A program made the translations under genes and the position numbers. Below, one piece after another: positions 35,425-44,008 of a stretch of 64,000 nt of DNA. The DNA is from Planctomycetota bacterium (GTDB lineage Bacteria; Planctomycetota; Phycisphaerae; Phycisphaerales; UBA1924): NCBI GenBank assembly GCA_018242625.1, contig JAFEBO010000008.1, positions 62,001 to 126,000 of the forward strand. Direction: 5' to 3'. The notes under the pieces were generated by a model. That model was not told the origin of the DNA. It did no database searches and worked only from the letters and a program-made list of their open reading frames with translations. Within the stretch, counting starts at the first letter, position 1. Each line of letters starts with the position of its first letter.

Positions 35425-36258
35425 ATGCAATCAATCTCATGGAAGGTTCTTGCCGCAACCGCGATCGGCGCGCTCGGCGCCCGCGCGAACGCCCAGCATC
35501 TGATCGACATCGCCATCGGGCAATCGCAGGGCAAGATCGCGACCGGCGTCTTTCAGGTTCAGGATGCCAACATCGCTCCGATGCTCTCGCAGCGCGTGTT
35601 TATCGCCGAGTTCGGCGTCTTCCCCGATTTCACGAACAATCCCGGCCTCGATTCGCTGGCCGGCGCGTTCCAGCCCGGCAGCCAGATCGGGTTCAACATT
35701 CTCAAGGCCCTGCGCAAGTGGGACGGCACATCCTTCCCGCAAAGCGCGGCGGGAATCCCTCCCGAGCAGATCCAGATCAAGCTCGGCCCCGCCGCCAACG
35801 TTCGCCTCACTCCGACGACAGACGTCCCAGTGCCCGGCTTTGGCCTTGCCGTGAGCACCGGAACCAATGCGGGAGAGTTCCATCACCATCCGGGCTACAC
35901 GCTGCTGGACCCGGCCTCGGACGGGCTGTACCTGCTCGAACTGGAGCTCTGGTCGACGCAGCCGGGGCTCGCGAACAGCCTTCCCTATTGGATGGTCTTC
36001 TCGCAGAACGCCTCGGAAGATGAACTCCGCGAAGCGGCGACATGGGTTCGGATGAATCTCTGGGCGCCCGATTGTGGCGCGGATCTCAACAACGACGGCG
36101 TGGTGGATGACTCGGACTTCGTCTATTTCGTCAACGCGTACAACTACTACCTCTGCGATCCGCCCGGCTGCCCCACGGATTTGAACGGCGATTGGGTGAC
36201 CGACGACCAGGATTTCATCCTGTTCGCGATGCAGTACGACGGATTCCTCTGCCCCTGA
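35425..36258 (+). CDS. Secreted protein with C-terminal dockerin/EF-hand repeats
   Basis: A 277-residue exported protein. The signal peptide MQSISWKVLAATAIGALGARANAQ is followed by a domain of about 180 residues of unknown function. Then come two Ca-binding-type repeats: ADLNNDGVVDDSDFVYFVNAY and TDLNGDWVTDDQDFILFAMQY, which resemble dockerin type I / EF-hand loops. The main domain is homologous to that of the next gene (LKALRKWDGTSF, then HHHPGYTLLDP..DGLYLLELELWSTQPGL). The two therefore share a core but end in different tails. Likely extracellular and surface-retained; ligand unknown. The start choice is based on the signal peptide. Confidence 0.82.
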   Translation: MQSISWKVLAATAIGALGARANAQHLIDIAIGQSQGKIATGVFQVQDANIAPMLSQRVFIAEFGVFPDFTNNPGLDSLAGAFQPGSQIGFNILKALRKWDGTSFPQSAAGIPPEQIQIKLGPAANVRLTPTTDVPVPGFGLAVSTGTNAGEFHHHPGYTLLDPASDGLYLLELELWSTQPGLANSLPYWMVFSQNASEDELREAATWVRMNLWAPDCGADLNNDGVVDDSDFVYFVNAYNYYLCDPPGCPTDLNGDWVTDDQDFILFAMQYDGFLCP

Positions 36259-36338
36259 ACTTTGATTTGCCCGGAATCGATTCTGCCGCACGATTCCGGG
36301 TCGGCGCTGGACGCATGCGGCGATCGGAGAGAAGTGAG

Positions 36339-37004
36339 ATGAAGCGTTGCGCTGTGATGATGTGCGTGCTGATCAGTCCGGTGGTCCTGGCCGAGGGGGA
36401 TATCAGCCTCGAGATTTCCGGTTCGCAGATGATCACGACAAAGATCAGCGAAGATGGCATGCCCCTCGGGCCCGAGCGGGTCTTCAGCGGCATGCTCTCG
36501 CTGGTTTCCGGATCGTGGTACTCGGATGAGCCCGGCATCCAGATCGAGCCCGGCACGCTGGCGTCCGGCTCAAACCTGCAGTTCTACTTCACGAAGGCCC
36601 TGCGTCAGTGGAACGGCTCGAGCTTTGAGCTGGTATCCGGCCCACGCCTGAGCGCGACCTTCGGCCCCCCCTCCAATTCCATCCTCACGCCCGAAACGGA
36701 CACCAACAGCGGAAACCTTGTTCTGCCCGTCGGCGCTTCGGGCGGACTGCACGACCACCCCGATTGGGTGCTCGAGAGCTTCGATCCCGGCGTCGATCCC
36801 TTTTACTTCCTGGTAGAAGCCCGCTTTTCAACAACCCAGGCGGGGTTGCAGAATTCGGATCCCTTCTACATCGTCTTTGGAGTCAACGGCGACGACAGCC
36901 AGCTGGAGGCTCTTGAGTCGTACGTGCGTGACAACGTGATACCCGCGCCCGGCGCGCCGCTCGTCCTCGGTGCTTTCGGGTGGGTCGCCCGTCGACGCCG
37001 CTGA
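36339..37004 (+). CDS. Secreted protein with PEP-CTERM-like tail, paralogue of preceding gene
   Basis: A 221-residue exported protein. The ATG at 36339 follows GGAG by nine bases, and MKRCAVMMCVLISPVVLA is a signal peptide. The core matches the upstream gene: TKALRQWNGSSFELVSG, then HDHPDWVLESFDPGVDPFYFLVEARFSTTQAGLQNSDPFYIVFG. Instead of EF-hand repeats it ends PAPGAPLVLGAFGWV plus RRRR, a PEP-CTERM-like sorting tail. The two genes are 80 bases apart and a terminator follows this one. The shared core has His-rich loops (HHHPG/HDHPD) that might bind a metal. No family name can be given. Confidence 0.82.
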   Translation: MKRCAVMMCVLISPVVLAEGDISLEISGSQMITTKISEDGMPLGPERVFSGMLSLVSGSWYSDEPGIQIEPGTLASGSNLQFYFTKALRQWNGSSFELVSGPRLSATFGPPSNSILTPETDTNSGNLVLPVGASGGLHDHPDWVLESFDPGVDPFYFLVEARFSTTQAGLQNSDPFYIVFGVNGDDSQLEALESYVRDNVIPAPGAPLVLGAFGWVARRRR

Positions 37005-37020
37005 AGCAAAAAGTGTGAGT

Positions 37021-37057
37021 ACCCCGCGCCCGGAAGGTCCAGCCCCGGGCGCGGGGT
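37021..37057 (+). terminator. Strong hairpin terminator
   Basis: A perfect 12-bp G+C stem, CCCCGCGCCCGG/CCGGGCGCGGGG, extended by one A-T pair, has an 11-base loop and is followed by TTACTCTTT. It lies 16 bases after the PEP-CTERM-like paralogue and just before the ABC ATPase gene. Confidence 0.78.
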
Positions 37058-37083
37058 TACTCTTTCACCATGAGGTATGAATC

Positions 37084-37794
37084 GTGATCGCTCAACCGGC
37101 GGAGAATCTGGCGCTCGAAGTTCGGGGCCTGGAATTCCGTTACCGATCCGGCGGCGGATTCGCGCTTTCGCTCGCAAACCTTGCTATCCGCCCCGGTGAG
37201 CAGGTGCTCCTCCGCGGCGGTTCGGGCACCGGCAAGAGCACGCTCCTCCAGGTCATCGCGGGACTGGTTGATCCGTCGGGCGGCACCGTTCGTGTCGCCG
37301 GGACCGATGTGCACGCACTCCGCGGCGCAGCACGCGATCGTTTCCGCGGAACGCACGTCGGAATGATCTTCCAGACGTTCAACCTTCTCCAGGGCTTCAG
37401 CGCGCTGGAAAATGTTCTGGCGGCCCTCATGTTCAGCGAGCTGCCACGCAATGAGCACCGCCAGCACGCGGTCTCGCTCCTCCGCACTCTAAACGTGCCA
37501 AATCCTGATTCTCCCGTCGAGACGATGTCCGTCGGGCAGCAGCAGCGTGTCGCCGTCGCCCGCGCGGTCGCCTGCCGGCCGACGCTCGTGCTCGCGGACG
37601 AACCGACGGCAAGCCTCGACCCCGAGAATGCATCCGCCGCCATCGAGCTCATCCAAACAACGTGCGCCCAGAACGGCGCCGCGCTGCTTTGCACAAGCCA
37701 CGATCCAGCCATGACCTCGCGATTTTCCCGCGTCGAATCCCTCGGCGCCCTCGGGCCCGCGCCCGACCGCGGCGCGGTGGGAGCCGGCGCATGA
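37084..37794 (+). CDS. ABC transporter ATP-binding protein (MacB/LolD-like)
   Basis: A 236-residue ABC ATPase of the MacB/LolD/FtsE type. Walker A is GGSGTGKSTLLQ, the Q-loop segment is IFQTFNLLQGFSALENV, the signature is MSVGQQQRVAVARA and Walker B is LVLADEPTASLD, all intact. Such ATPases drive mechanotransmission transporters that do not always move substrate through the membrane. The start is GTG 37084 with GAGGT seven bases upstream. The stop overlaps the permease start (ATGA), so the two are translationally coupled. Confidence 0.92.
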   Translation: MIAQPAENLALEVRGLEFRYRSGGGFALSLANLAIRPGEQVLLRGGSGTGKSTLLQVIAGLVDPSGGTVRVAGTDVHALRGAARDRFRGTHVGMIFQTFNLLQGFSALENVLAALMFSELPRNEHRQHAVSLLRTLNVPNPDSPVETMSVGQQQRVAVARAVACRPTLVLADEPTASLDPENASAAIELIQTTCAQNGAALLCTSHDPAMTSRFSRVESLGALGPAPDRGAVGAGA

Positions 37795-39167
37795 ACGACT
37801 GGATGATCATCCGCCGCAGCCTCTCCTCCCGCCGGCTCAGCACGGTCTTCACATCCCTCTCCGTCGCCGTGGCCGTCGCTCTCATGCTCCTGCTGCTCAT
37901 GATGCGGGACAGCGGACGCGCCGCATTCGAAAGGGGCAGCGGCAACATGCACCTGCTCGTCAGCGCCGACAGCGACCCGCTGACCGCGATTCTCAACTCG
38001 GTCTTTCTGGCCGCCCCGCCGCGCCGCCCGATCGAGCACGCCAAGTTCGAGCAGCTCGCCGGCCGGGCGCCCTGGGAATACTTCATCCCGACGCAGCTCG
38101 GAGACAGCTACCAGGGGCTGCCGGTCTTCGCGACGACAACCGAGTTCTTTTCCAGGTTCAAGCCCGACCCCGTCGAACCGTGGAAGCTCAAGTCGGGCCG
38201 ATTCTTCGACAAGAACTTCGAGGTCGTGCTGGGCGCACGTGCCGCGGAGGCGACAGGGCTCAAGCTCGGTGATCGCATCGCTCTGACGCACGGCATGCCC
38301 AAGACACGGGCGCAACTGGATGAAGAAGGCGTGACGGGCGATGCGCCGGCCCCGCACGTGCACGATGAGTACAAGTTTGAAGTCGTCGGTGTCCTCGAGC
38401 CCACAGGCGGCGCACACGACCGCGCGATCATCACCAGCATCACAAGCGCCTGGATTCTGCACGCCCACGACCGGCACGAGAAAGAAGAGCACGAGCACGA
38501 AGCCCAGGAGAAAGCCGGCGAAAAGCCGGGCGAGCACGCCGACCACGCCCACGAAGAAGAGCACGAGCCTCTCACGACCGAGGCCGACCTCATCGACAGC
38601 GACAGGAAGATCACCGGGATCTACGCCCGCCTCGCCACCCGCCCCGGCTCCGACTCTTCGTCGATCATCCCCGTCATTTTCAACCAGCTCCGCTCAGATC
38701 CGACCATCACCGTCGCGCAGCCGACACAGGAGATCGACAAGCTCTTCCGCATCGTCGGCAGCGTCGATCAGATCCTGATCGCCATGGCCGCCGTCGTCGC
38801 GGCAAGTTCGGGCATCTCGATCCTTCTCGCCCTGTACAACTCCATGGAGCAGCGAAGGCGGCAGATCGCCGTCCTCCGGGTGCTCGGCGCAAGCGCCGGA
38901 CGCATTTTCCGGCTGGTTCTGGCCGAGTCGATCGCCCTCGGGGCCATCGGGGCCGCCTGCGGATTTGTCATGGCGATTGTGGGGGCAAGGCTGGTGGCGA
39001 GCGAGATGAAGGCCAGGCTGGGATTGGTTATCGAGCCTTCGGTGACCCCCATGGTGGCGGGATTGGTCATTGCAGGGGCCGTTCTGCTGGCCGCCGCGGC
39101 CGGGTTATTGCCGGCGGTTGTGGCGTATCGCACAAGCGTTGCGAAGAATCTAAGGCCTTTGGGGTAA
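37791..39167 (+). CDS. FtsX/MacB-type ABC permease with His/Glu-rich loop
   Basis: A 458-residue permease. One N-terminal helix (FTSLSVAVAVALMLLLLMM) leads to a large periplasmic domain, and three C-terminal helices (ILIAMAAVVAASSGISILLAL and two more) form the FtsX domain. Within the periplasmic domain, about residues 220-260, lies a run containing HAHDRHEKEEHEHEAQ and HADHAHEEEHEP. It is very rich in His and Glu, the composition of a Zn/Ni/Cu-binding loop. With the ATPase it forms a MacB-like transporter. The following gene is a DUF3299-like protein; that trio occurs in proteobacterial clusters linked to zinc. Metal transport or sensing is inference. Confidence 0.88.
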   Translation: MNDWMIIRRSLSSRRLSTVFTSLSVAVAVALMLLLLMMRDSGRAAFERGSGNMHLLVSADSDPLTAILNSVFLAAPPRRPIEHAKFEQLAGRAPWEYFIPTQLGDSYQGLPVFATTTEFFSRFKPDPVEPWKLKSGRFFDKNFEVVLGARAAEATGLKLGDRIALTHGMPKTRAQLDEEGVTGDAPAPHVHDEYKFEVVGVLEPTGGAHDRAIITSITSAWILHAHDRHEKEEHEHEAQEKAGEKPGEHADHAHEEEHEPLTTEADLIDSDRKITGIYARLATRPGSDSSSIIPVIFNQLRSDPTITVAQPTQEIDKLFRIVGSVDQILIAMAAVVAASSGISILLALYNSMEQRRRQIAVLRVLGASAGRIFRLVLAESIALGAIGAACGFVMAIVGARLVASEMKARLGLVIEPSVTPMVAGLVIAGAVLLAAAAGLLPAVVAYRTSVAKNLRPLG

Positions 39168-39201
39168 CGCCCACGCACACTCTGACGACTGGAGCGACTC
39201 G

Positions 39202-39981
39202 ATGAATCCGATCAGGCCTTTAGCGGGGTTGTTGCTGGTAGCGTGCGGCCTGGCGATGGATGTCGCCGCAGGCGATACCCCGCCCGCGCCGACGCCCTCG
39301 ACGGCGCCGGCTGAGGCTCCCCCTCCCGCGGGCGCCGGCAAGGCCCTCGTTGTTCCTGCAAAGCAGGACCCCAAGGCCGCCGCGAAGACCGAAACATCCA
39401 AGGATGGCGCAAAGAAGGCAAAGGAAGAACCCACCGCCCCGTCGCTCCCGCCCGGCGAGGTCGGAACCATCGACGGGCTGAAGAAGAACTTCCCGAATCT
39501 CGCCGCATCCGCAAAGCCCGACGGCACGATGGTTCTTGAAGATCGCTTCGCGCTCAAGGGAAAAGGGACCCAGGACGACCCGTTCGTCGTGACGTGGGAC
39601 CAGTTGACCTCAACCTCCGAGGTGTACGACCCGCGCAAGGGACAGAAAAAGATCCCCGATCGCGTGCAGATGCTTGACGGTCAGTACGTCACCGTCACCG
39701 GTTACGTCGCCTTCCCGATCTACGTGAGAGAACCCAAGGAAATGCTCTCGATGCTCAATCAGTGGGACGGGTGCTGCATCGGCACCCCGCCCACGCCCTA
39801 CGACGCCATCGAGGTCCATCTCAAGGAAGCCGCCACCAAGGAGCAGCGCATGGCCACGTACGGCACCGTCTCCGGCCGCCTGAGCGTGAAGCCCTATCTC
39901 GTCGGCGACTGGCTCGTCGGTCTGTACGTGATGGACGATGCCGTGGTCAGCAAGCCCAAGCAGACGGGCAGCGGCAGCTGA
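39202..39981 (+). CDS. Exported DUF3299-like protein
   Basis: A 259-residue protein with a signal peptide ([18 protein letters not shown]), a Pro/Ala/Lys-rich low-complexity stretch to about residue 85, and a C-terminal domain of about 140 residues. The segment [16 protein letters not shown]...[17 protein letters not shown] resembles DUF3299: a GYV-P-like strand followed by a Cys and a PP motif. The two adjacent Cys could bind metal. GGAG lies seven bases before the ATG. It begins 34 bases after the permease stop and probably belongs to that operon. Its function is unknown; periplasmic cooperation with the ABC transporter is inferred. Confidence 0.72.
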   Translation: MNPIRPLAGLLLVACGLAMDVAAGDTPPAPTPSTAPAEAPPPAGAGKALVVPAKQDPKAAAKTETSKDGAKKAKEEPTAPSLPPGEVGTIDGLKKNFPNLAASAKPDGTMVLEDRFALKGKGTQDDPFVVTWDQLTSTSEVYDPRKGQKKIPDRVQMLDGQYVTVTGYVAFPIYVREPKEMLSMLNQWDGCCIGTPPTPYDAIEVHLKEAATKEQRMATYGTVSGRLSVKPYLVGDWLVGLYVMDDAVVSKPKQTGSGS

Positions 39982-39994
39982 GTACACTCCGCCC

Positions 39995-40657
39995 ATGCCT
40001 CTGACCCGCGAAGAGATCACAAAGCGTGCCGCCAGGGAACTCCGCGACGGCTTCATCGTCAACCTCGGCATCGGCATGCCCACACTCGTGGCGAACTACG
40101 TGCCCGCGGGAATGGATATCTGGCTCCAGTCGGAAAACGGCCTGCTCGGCATGGGCCCCTTCCCTTCCGAAGCCGAGGTCGATGCCGACCTGATCAACGC
40201 CGGAAAACAAACCATCACCGCCCGTCCGGGCGCCTCGTATTTCTCGAGCGCCGAGAGCTTCCAGATGATCCGCGGCGGGCACGTCGACCTCACGATCCTC
40301 GGCGCGATGCAGGTGAGCCAGGAAGGCGACCTCGCGAACTGGATGGTGCCGGGCAAAATGGTAAAGGGCATGGGCGGAGCAATGGACCTGGTCGCCGGCG
40401 CCAAGAAAGTCATCGTCACGATGGAGCACGTCGCCAAGGGCGATGCGCCCAAGGTTGTGAAGCAGTGCTCGCTGCCGCTCACCGGTAAACGCTGCGTGGA
40501 CATGCTCATCACGGACTTGTGCGTGATGGAAATGGATCCGGCGAAACGGCGCTTCGTGCTCACCGAACTCGCCCCCGGCGTGACCGTCGAAGAGATCAAG
40601 AAGAAGACCGAAGCCGAATTCATCGTGGCGCCGGCGCCCAAAGCGGTCGCGCTGTGA
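39995..40657 (+). CDS. scoB: 3-oxoacid CoA-transferase subunit B
   Basis: A 220-residue family I CoA-transferase B subunit. [30 protein letters not shown] contains the catalytic Glu of the SENGLLG motif. [28 protein letters not shown] and [26 protein letters not shown] are typical B-subunit segments. The enzyme moves CoA between succinate and acetoacetate or a similar acid. Subunit A normally sits immediately upstream, but here an unrelated DUF3299-like gene does, so the partner must be elsewhere. The start at 39995 is 13 bases after the upstream stop. The stop overlaps the dipeptidase GTG start. Confidence 0.92.
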   Translation: MPLTREEITKRAARELRDGFIVNLGIGMPTLVANYVPAGMDIWLQSENGLLGMGPFPSEAEVDADLINAGKQTITARPGASYFSSAESFQMIRGGHVDLTILGAMQVSQEGDLANWMVPGKMVKGMGGAMDLVAGAKKVIVTMEHVAKGDAPKVVKQCSLPLTGKRCVDMLITDLCVMEMDPAKRRFVLTELAPGVTVEEIKKKTEAEFIVAPAPKAVAL

Positions 40658-41769
40658 TCTTTTTCGATGCCCATCTCGATCTGGCCTACCTCGCCGTCAA
40701 CCGGCGCAACATGCTCGAGGCCGACCCGCTGCGCGCCGGCGGCCCGGAGCAGCCGGCGGCCGTCACCCTCCCGGCCCTGAACGACGGCCGAGTGCGCTTC
40801 GCCCTCGCCACGATCTTCACCGAGCGTGACGGAAAAGGCCCGGAGGGATACGCCGATGAGGCGCGGGCCCATGCCGTCGGCCGGGCCCAGCTCGAGGTCT
40901 ACCTCGACTGGGACGAGCGCGGCCTCGCCGCCAACAACCTCCGCAAACTCCTCCAGCACGCCTTTGCCGGCGGCCGAGTGAGGGCGGGGATGGGCGTGAG
41001 CGAGGTCGTGCCCCCTTCCCTCGAAGAGGCTCTGCCCAGAGTTCTCAATGAGGGTCCGGGCTTTCAGCTCGGCATTCTGATGGAGAACGCCGATCCGATC
41101 CGCTCCCCGGGCGAACTTGGTTGGTGGGCCGACCGCGGCGTCGTCGCGATCGGCCTGGCCTGGGCGAAGAGTTCGCGCTACGCGACGGGCAACAGCGAAG
41201 ATCCCGCGACCACCAGCGTGGGTCTGACCGACCTCGGCCGCGAGCTTGTCCGCGAGATGGACCGCCTCGGCGTCGTGCACGACTTGTCGCATCTCTCGGA
41301 CCGCGCGACCGAGGACCTGCTCGCGGCGACCGACAAGCCCGTCATGGCCTCGCACTCCAACTGCCGCGCCATCATCGCCTCGGGTCTCGGTGCGCCCGCG
41401 AACCTCCAACGCCACCTCCGCGACGAAACAATCCGCGAGATCGCCCGCCGTGGGGGCGTCATCGGGCTCAACTTCCTCTCGAACTTCCTCATTCCCGGCG
41501 CCAGCCGCGACCGCCGCGCCACGATCGACGAGGCGCTCGCACACGTCGAGCGGATCTGCGAAATCACGGGCTCGAAAAAGCACGTCGGCATCGGATCCGA
41601 CATGGACGGTGGCATTTCCCGCGAACGGCTCCCCGCCGGCATCAATCTCCCGCGGGATATGGTCGTTCTTGCCGAAGCGCTCGAAAAGCGCAACTGGTCC
41701 GACCAGGAGATCGCCGGGTTCTGCTTCGGGAACTGGCTCGAATTCTGGGGCCGTCAGTTCACGGCGTGA
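40654..41769 (+). CDS. Membrane dipeptidase (peptidase M19)
   Basis: A 371-residue zinc dipeptidase of the renal dipeptidase family, acting on dipeptides, including those with a D-residue. It begins [13 protein letters not shown], where His-x-Asp is the first metal motif. The bridging Glu is in [10 protein letters not shown]. Further metal His residues are in VHDLSHLSD and VMASHSN, and the last conserved region reads [11 protein letters not shown]. The start is GTG 40654, overlapping the scoB stop; the frame stays open upstream to 40519. Its stop codon overlaps the end of the convergent M48 gene by 16 bases. No signal peptide is seen, so it is probably cytoplasmic. Confidence 0.9.
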   Translation: MIFFDAHLDLAYLAVNRRNMLEADPLRAGGPEQPAAVTLPALNDGRVRFALATIFTERDGKGPEGYADEARAHAVGRAQLEVYLDWDERGLAANNLRKLLQHAFAGGRVRAGMGVSEVVPPSLEEALPRVLNEGPGFQLGILMENADPIRSPGELGWWADRGVVAIGLAWAKSSRYATGNSEDPATTSVGLTDLGRELVREMDRLGVVHDLSHLSDRATEDLLAATDKPVMASHSNCRAIIASGLGAPANLQRHLRDETIREIARRGGVIGLNFLSNFLIPGASRDRRATIDEALAHVERICEITGSKKHVGIGSDMDGGISRERLPAGINLPRDMVVLAEALEKRNWSDQEIAGFCFGNWLEFWGRQFTA

Positions 41770-42743
41770 AGCTCACACGCCGGCAGCCCAAGACCCATCG
41801 CCCGCCAGTCGGGCATGAACGGGAACGGGTTGGGGTCGTCCTCGATGACCGCGCCGAATCCGGCCGCGGCGAGGTTGTCCCGATGCTCGAGCGCCGCAAG
41901 CTTGGGCAGGAACTGTGTCTGGAACTGCTCGGCGTTCAGCTTGTACTGCGCGTTGTTCTGCGTGTACTTGTACTGAGTATCGATAATCTGCTGGATGCGT
42001 TTGATGCGGGTGTCCGGGATCGGGTGGGTCGACAGGAACTCGGGCTGATTGCTTCCGCCGGCTTCCTTCTTGAGGATCTCCATCACCTGCAGCTGCCCGA
42101 TCGGGTTGTAGAAGCACTTCACCATGTAGCGCATTCCCAGCGAATCGGCCTCGTTCTCCTGGTCGCGGTCGTAGCTCAGCAGTGAGATCTGAACCGCCTG
42201 CCCGGCAAGGCCGGTGATCATGTCGCCGCCCCCGCCCAGCACGGCCCCGATGACCGAAAGGCCCACCGACGCGCCCGTCTGCCGTGAGATCTTCTCGTTG
42301 ATGTGGCGCGCCGTCACGTGCCCGATCTCGTGCCCGAGCACGCCCGCCATCTGCGCCTCGTTTGTCATCTTGATCGCCAGCCCACGCGAAATGAACACCT
42401 TCCCGCCCGGAAGGGCGAACGCGTTGATCACGTCGCTATTGAGCAGCGTGAATTCCCACGGCAGCGTGGGATTGTCCGCCTCCGTCTGCGCCGCCAGCTG
42501 CTTGCCCAGGTTTGTCACGTACGCACGCGCATCCGCGTTCTTCACCTCGCCACCGTATTCCTTCAGCATGTCCGGCTTGGAGTCGATCCCCATCTTGATC
42601 TCGTCGGTCCGCGAGAGCATGTTGAGCTGCGTCCGCCCCGTCGTCGGATTTGTGCTGCAGCCGCCCAAACACAGGCCAAGACCCAGCCCCAGCCCCGCCG
42701 CCACAACGGCCGCCCTTCCCGCCTTCAGATGCTCGTGTTTCAT
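41754..42743 (-). CDS. M48-family metalloprotease lipoprotein
   Basis: A 329-residue zinc protease of the M48 (LoiP/YggG-like) group. The start at 42743 is fixed by CAGGAG seven bases upstream. It gives a signal peptide rich in Gly/Leu ending LCLGGC, a lipobox, so the protein is membrane-tethered. The zinc motif is HEIGHVTARH and the third ligand lies in ENEADSLGMRYM. Family members degrade damaged envelope proteins. A Gln/Asn-rich C-terminal part follows STHPIPDTRIKRIQQI. The frame is open upstream to 42866 but would overlap the MenG promoter. It converges with the dipeptidase gene. Confidence 0.91.
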   Translation of the reverse strand: MKHEHLKAGRAAVVAAGLGLGLGLCLGGCSTNPTTGRTQLNMLSRTDEIKMGIDSKPDMLKEYGGEVKNADARAYVTNLGKQLAAQTEADNPTLPWEFTLLNSDVINAFALPGGKVFISRGLAIKMTNEAQMAGVLGHEIGHVTARHINEKISRQTGASVGLSVIGAVLGGGGDMITGLAGQAVQISLLSYDRDQENEADSLGMRYMVKCFYNPIGQLQVMEILKKEAGGSNQPEFLSTHPIPDTRIKRIQQIIDTQYKYTQNNAQYKLNAEQFQTQFLPKLAALEHRDNLAAAGFGAVIEDDPNPFPFMPDWRAMGLGLPACELHAVN

Positions 42744-42864
42744 CGGTTTGCTCCTGCGACCCATGCGATCGACTTTTCGCTTCCCGGTGCCACATTCTTG
42801 CCAGCAAACGCCCGCCCCGTCCGTGCATCGAAATACCATCCACCGACGAATCAAAGGGCATCTC

Positions 42865-43656
42865 ATGCCGCACTCCCCGACCCCAATGAACCCAGCTTCA
42901 TCCGATCACGCCGCGTGGACCCAGCGCGAGCTCGCGGGCAATCCCCACCAGAACTCCGACAAGGCCGCCAAGGTCCGGAGCATGTTCTCCGCCATCGCCC
43001 CCAAGTACGACCTCAACAACCGCCTCCATTCGTTCGGACGCGACCAGGCCTGGAGGCGTTTCGCGGTCCGGGCCGCCGGCGTGCGGCCGGGAGAAAAAGT
43101 TCTCGATGTGGCGTGCGGCACAGGGGATCTGACCCAGGAGTTCGCACGCTCCGCCGCGGGCAGCGTTCTCGGAGTGGATTTCACCGGCGCCATGCTCGAT
43201 GTCGCCCGTCAAAAGCAGACCCGCCTTTCCCCGCAACAAAGCAGCAAAATTCAATATGCGCAAGGGGACGCCACCGCGCTCAATCTCCCCGATGAGTCTT
43301 TCGATGTGCTCTCGATCGCATTCGGGATCCGCAACGTCTCAAGCCCCGACAAGGCCCTCGCGGAATTCCGGCGCGTGCTCCGCCCCGGCGGCAGGCTTGT
43401 CATCCTCGAGTTTGATCGCCCATCGTGGTTTCCCATGCGGCAACTCAACGATTTCTACTGCGGATGGGTCATGCCCCGCACCGCCTCGCTCATCGCGCGA
43501 GATCGCTCCGGCGCTTACCGCTACCTGCCCAAGAGCGTCGGGACGTTCTTCACGCGCCAGCAGATGAAAGATGCCATCACGCGCGCCGGTTTTCAGCAGC
43601 CCGCGGCCACCGGCTTGACGCTGGGTATCTGCGTTTGTTACGTCGCGACGCGCTAG
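42865..43656 (+). CDS. menG: Demethylmenaquinone methyltransferase
   Basis: A 263-residue SAM-dependent C-methyltransferase (UbiE/MenG family) performing the last step of menaquinone synthesis. Motif I is VLDVACGTGDLTQEFA. The family signatures MFSAIAPKYDLNNRLHSFGRDQAWRR, DVLSIAFGIRNV and EFRRVLRPGGRLVILEF are all present. The end GLTLGICVCYVATR is also typical. ATG 42865 has AAGGG six bases upstream; the long open frame before it (to 42214) runs antisense to the M48 gene. With mqnE in the same window, this points to menaquinone made by the futalosine route. Confidence 0.94.
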   Translation: MPHSPTPMNPASSDHAAWTQRELAGNPHQNSDKAAKVRSMFSAIAPKYDLNNRLHSFGRDQAWRRFAVRAAGVRPGEKVLDVACGTGDLTQEFARSAAGSVLGVDFTGAMLDVARQKQTRLSPQQSSKIQYAQGDATALNLPDESFDVLSIAFGIRNVSSPDKALAEFRRVLRPGGRLVILEFDRPSWFPMRQLNDFYCGWVMPRTASLIARDRSGAYRYLPKSVGTFFTRQQMKDAITRAGFQQPAATGLTLGICVCYVATR

Positions 43657-44008
43657 AAAAGACCAATCTGGGAGGCTTGAACCGGTTTTTCCGGCATGCC
43701 CGCCGCGCAAGAAACACACCAAAAGAGTTCTCGGACGTAGCCAGAAAACCCGGTTTTCAGGTTTTTTTACATCCAGAGAATGTTATTATAGGACGTTTTG
43801 GGTTATAGCTCCCTTCTGCGCTCCACCCCGCAATCTTCACGCTCTCACCGGCCCGGGCTCGATGACCCAAAGCCGGACGAGATGGCTCGTCCTCCCGCCG
43901 GGGACCCGCGGGATCTGAAAACACCCCTTCCGCTGCTGAGTCTGGATGACCCGCAGCATTCGAAACGGCCCCGCGACCTTTCGCGGAACCCCGGCGGAGA
44001 CTTACTTC
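43657..44008 (+). other. 352-base intergenic region before B12-binding-like gene
   Basis: After menG comes a weak intrinsic terminator and then an A/T-rich patch (about 43760-43805, with TTATTATAGG) that is a likely promoter. A leader of about 200 bases follows. It has several G+C hairpins. I looked for a cobalamin riboswitch because the next gene is B12-related, but could not recognise a B12 box. Confidence 0.4.
43744..43768 (+). terminator. Possible intrinsic terminator of menG
   Basis: GAAAACC and GGTTTTC form an inverted repeat around one C (effective loop five bases), followed after AGG by seven T. The stem is A/T-rich and therefore weak. Confidence 0.4.

Noticed and set aside
43800..44008. 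Cobalamin riboswitch before the B12-binding-like gene
   Set aside because: I could not find a B12 box or the characteristic core; the leader is just G+C rich.
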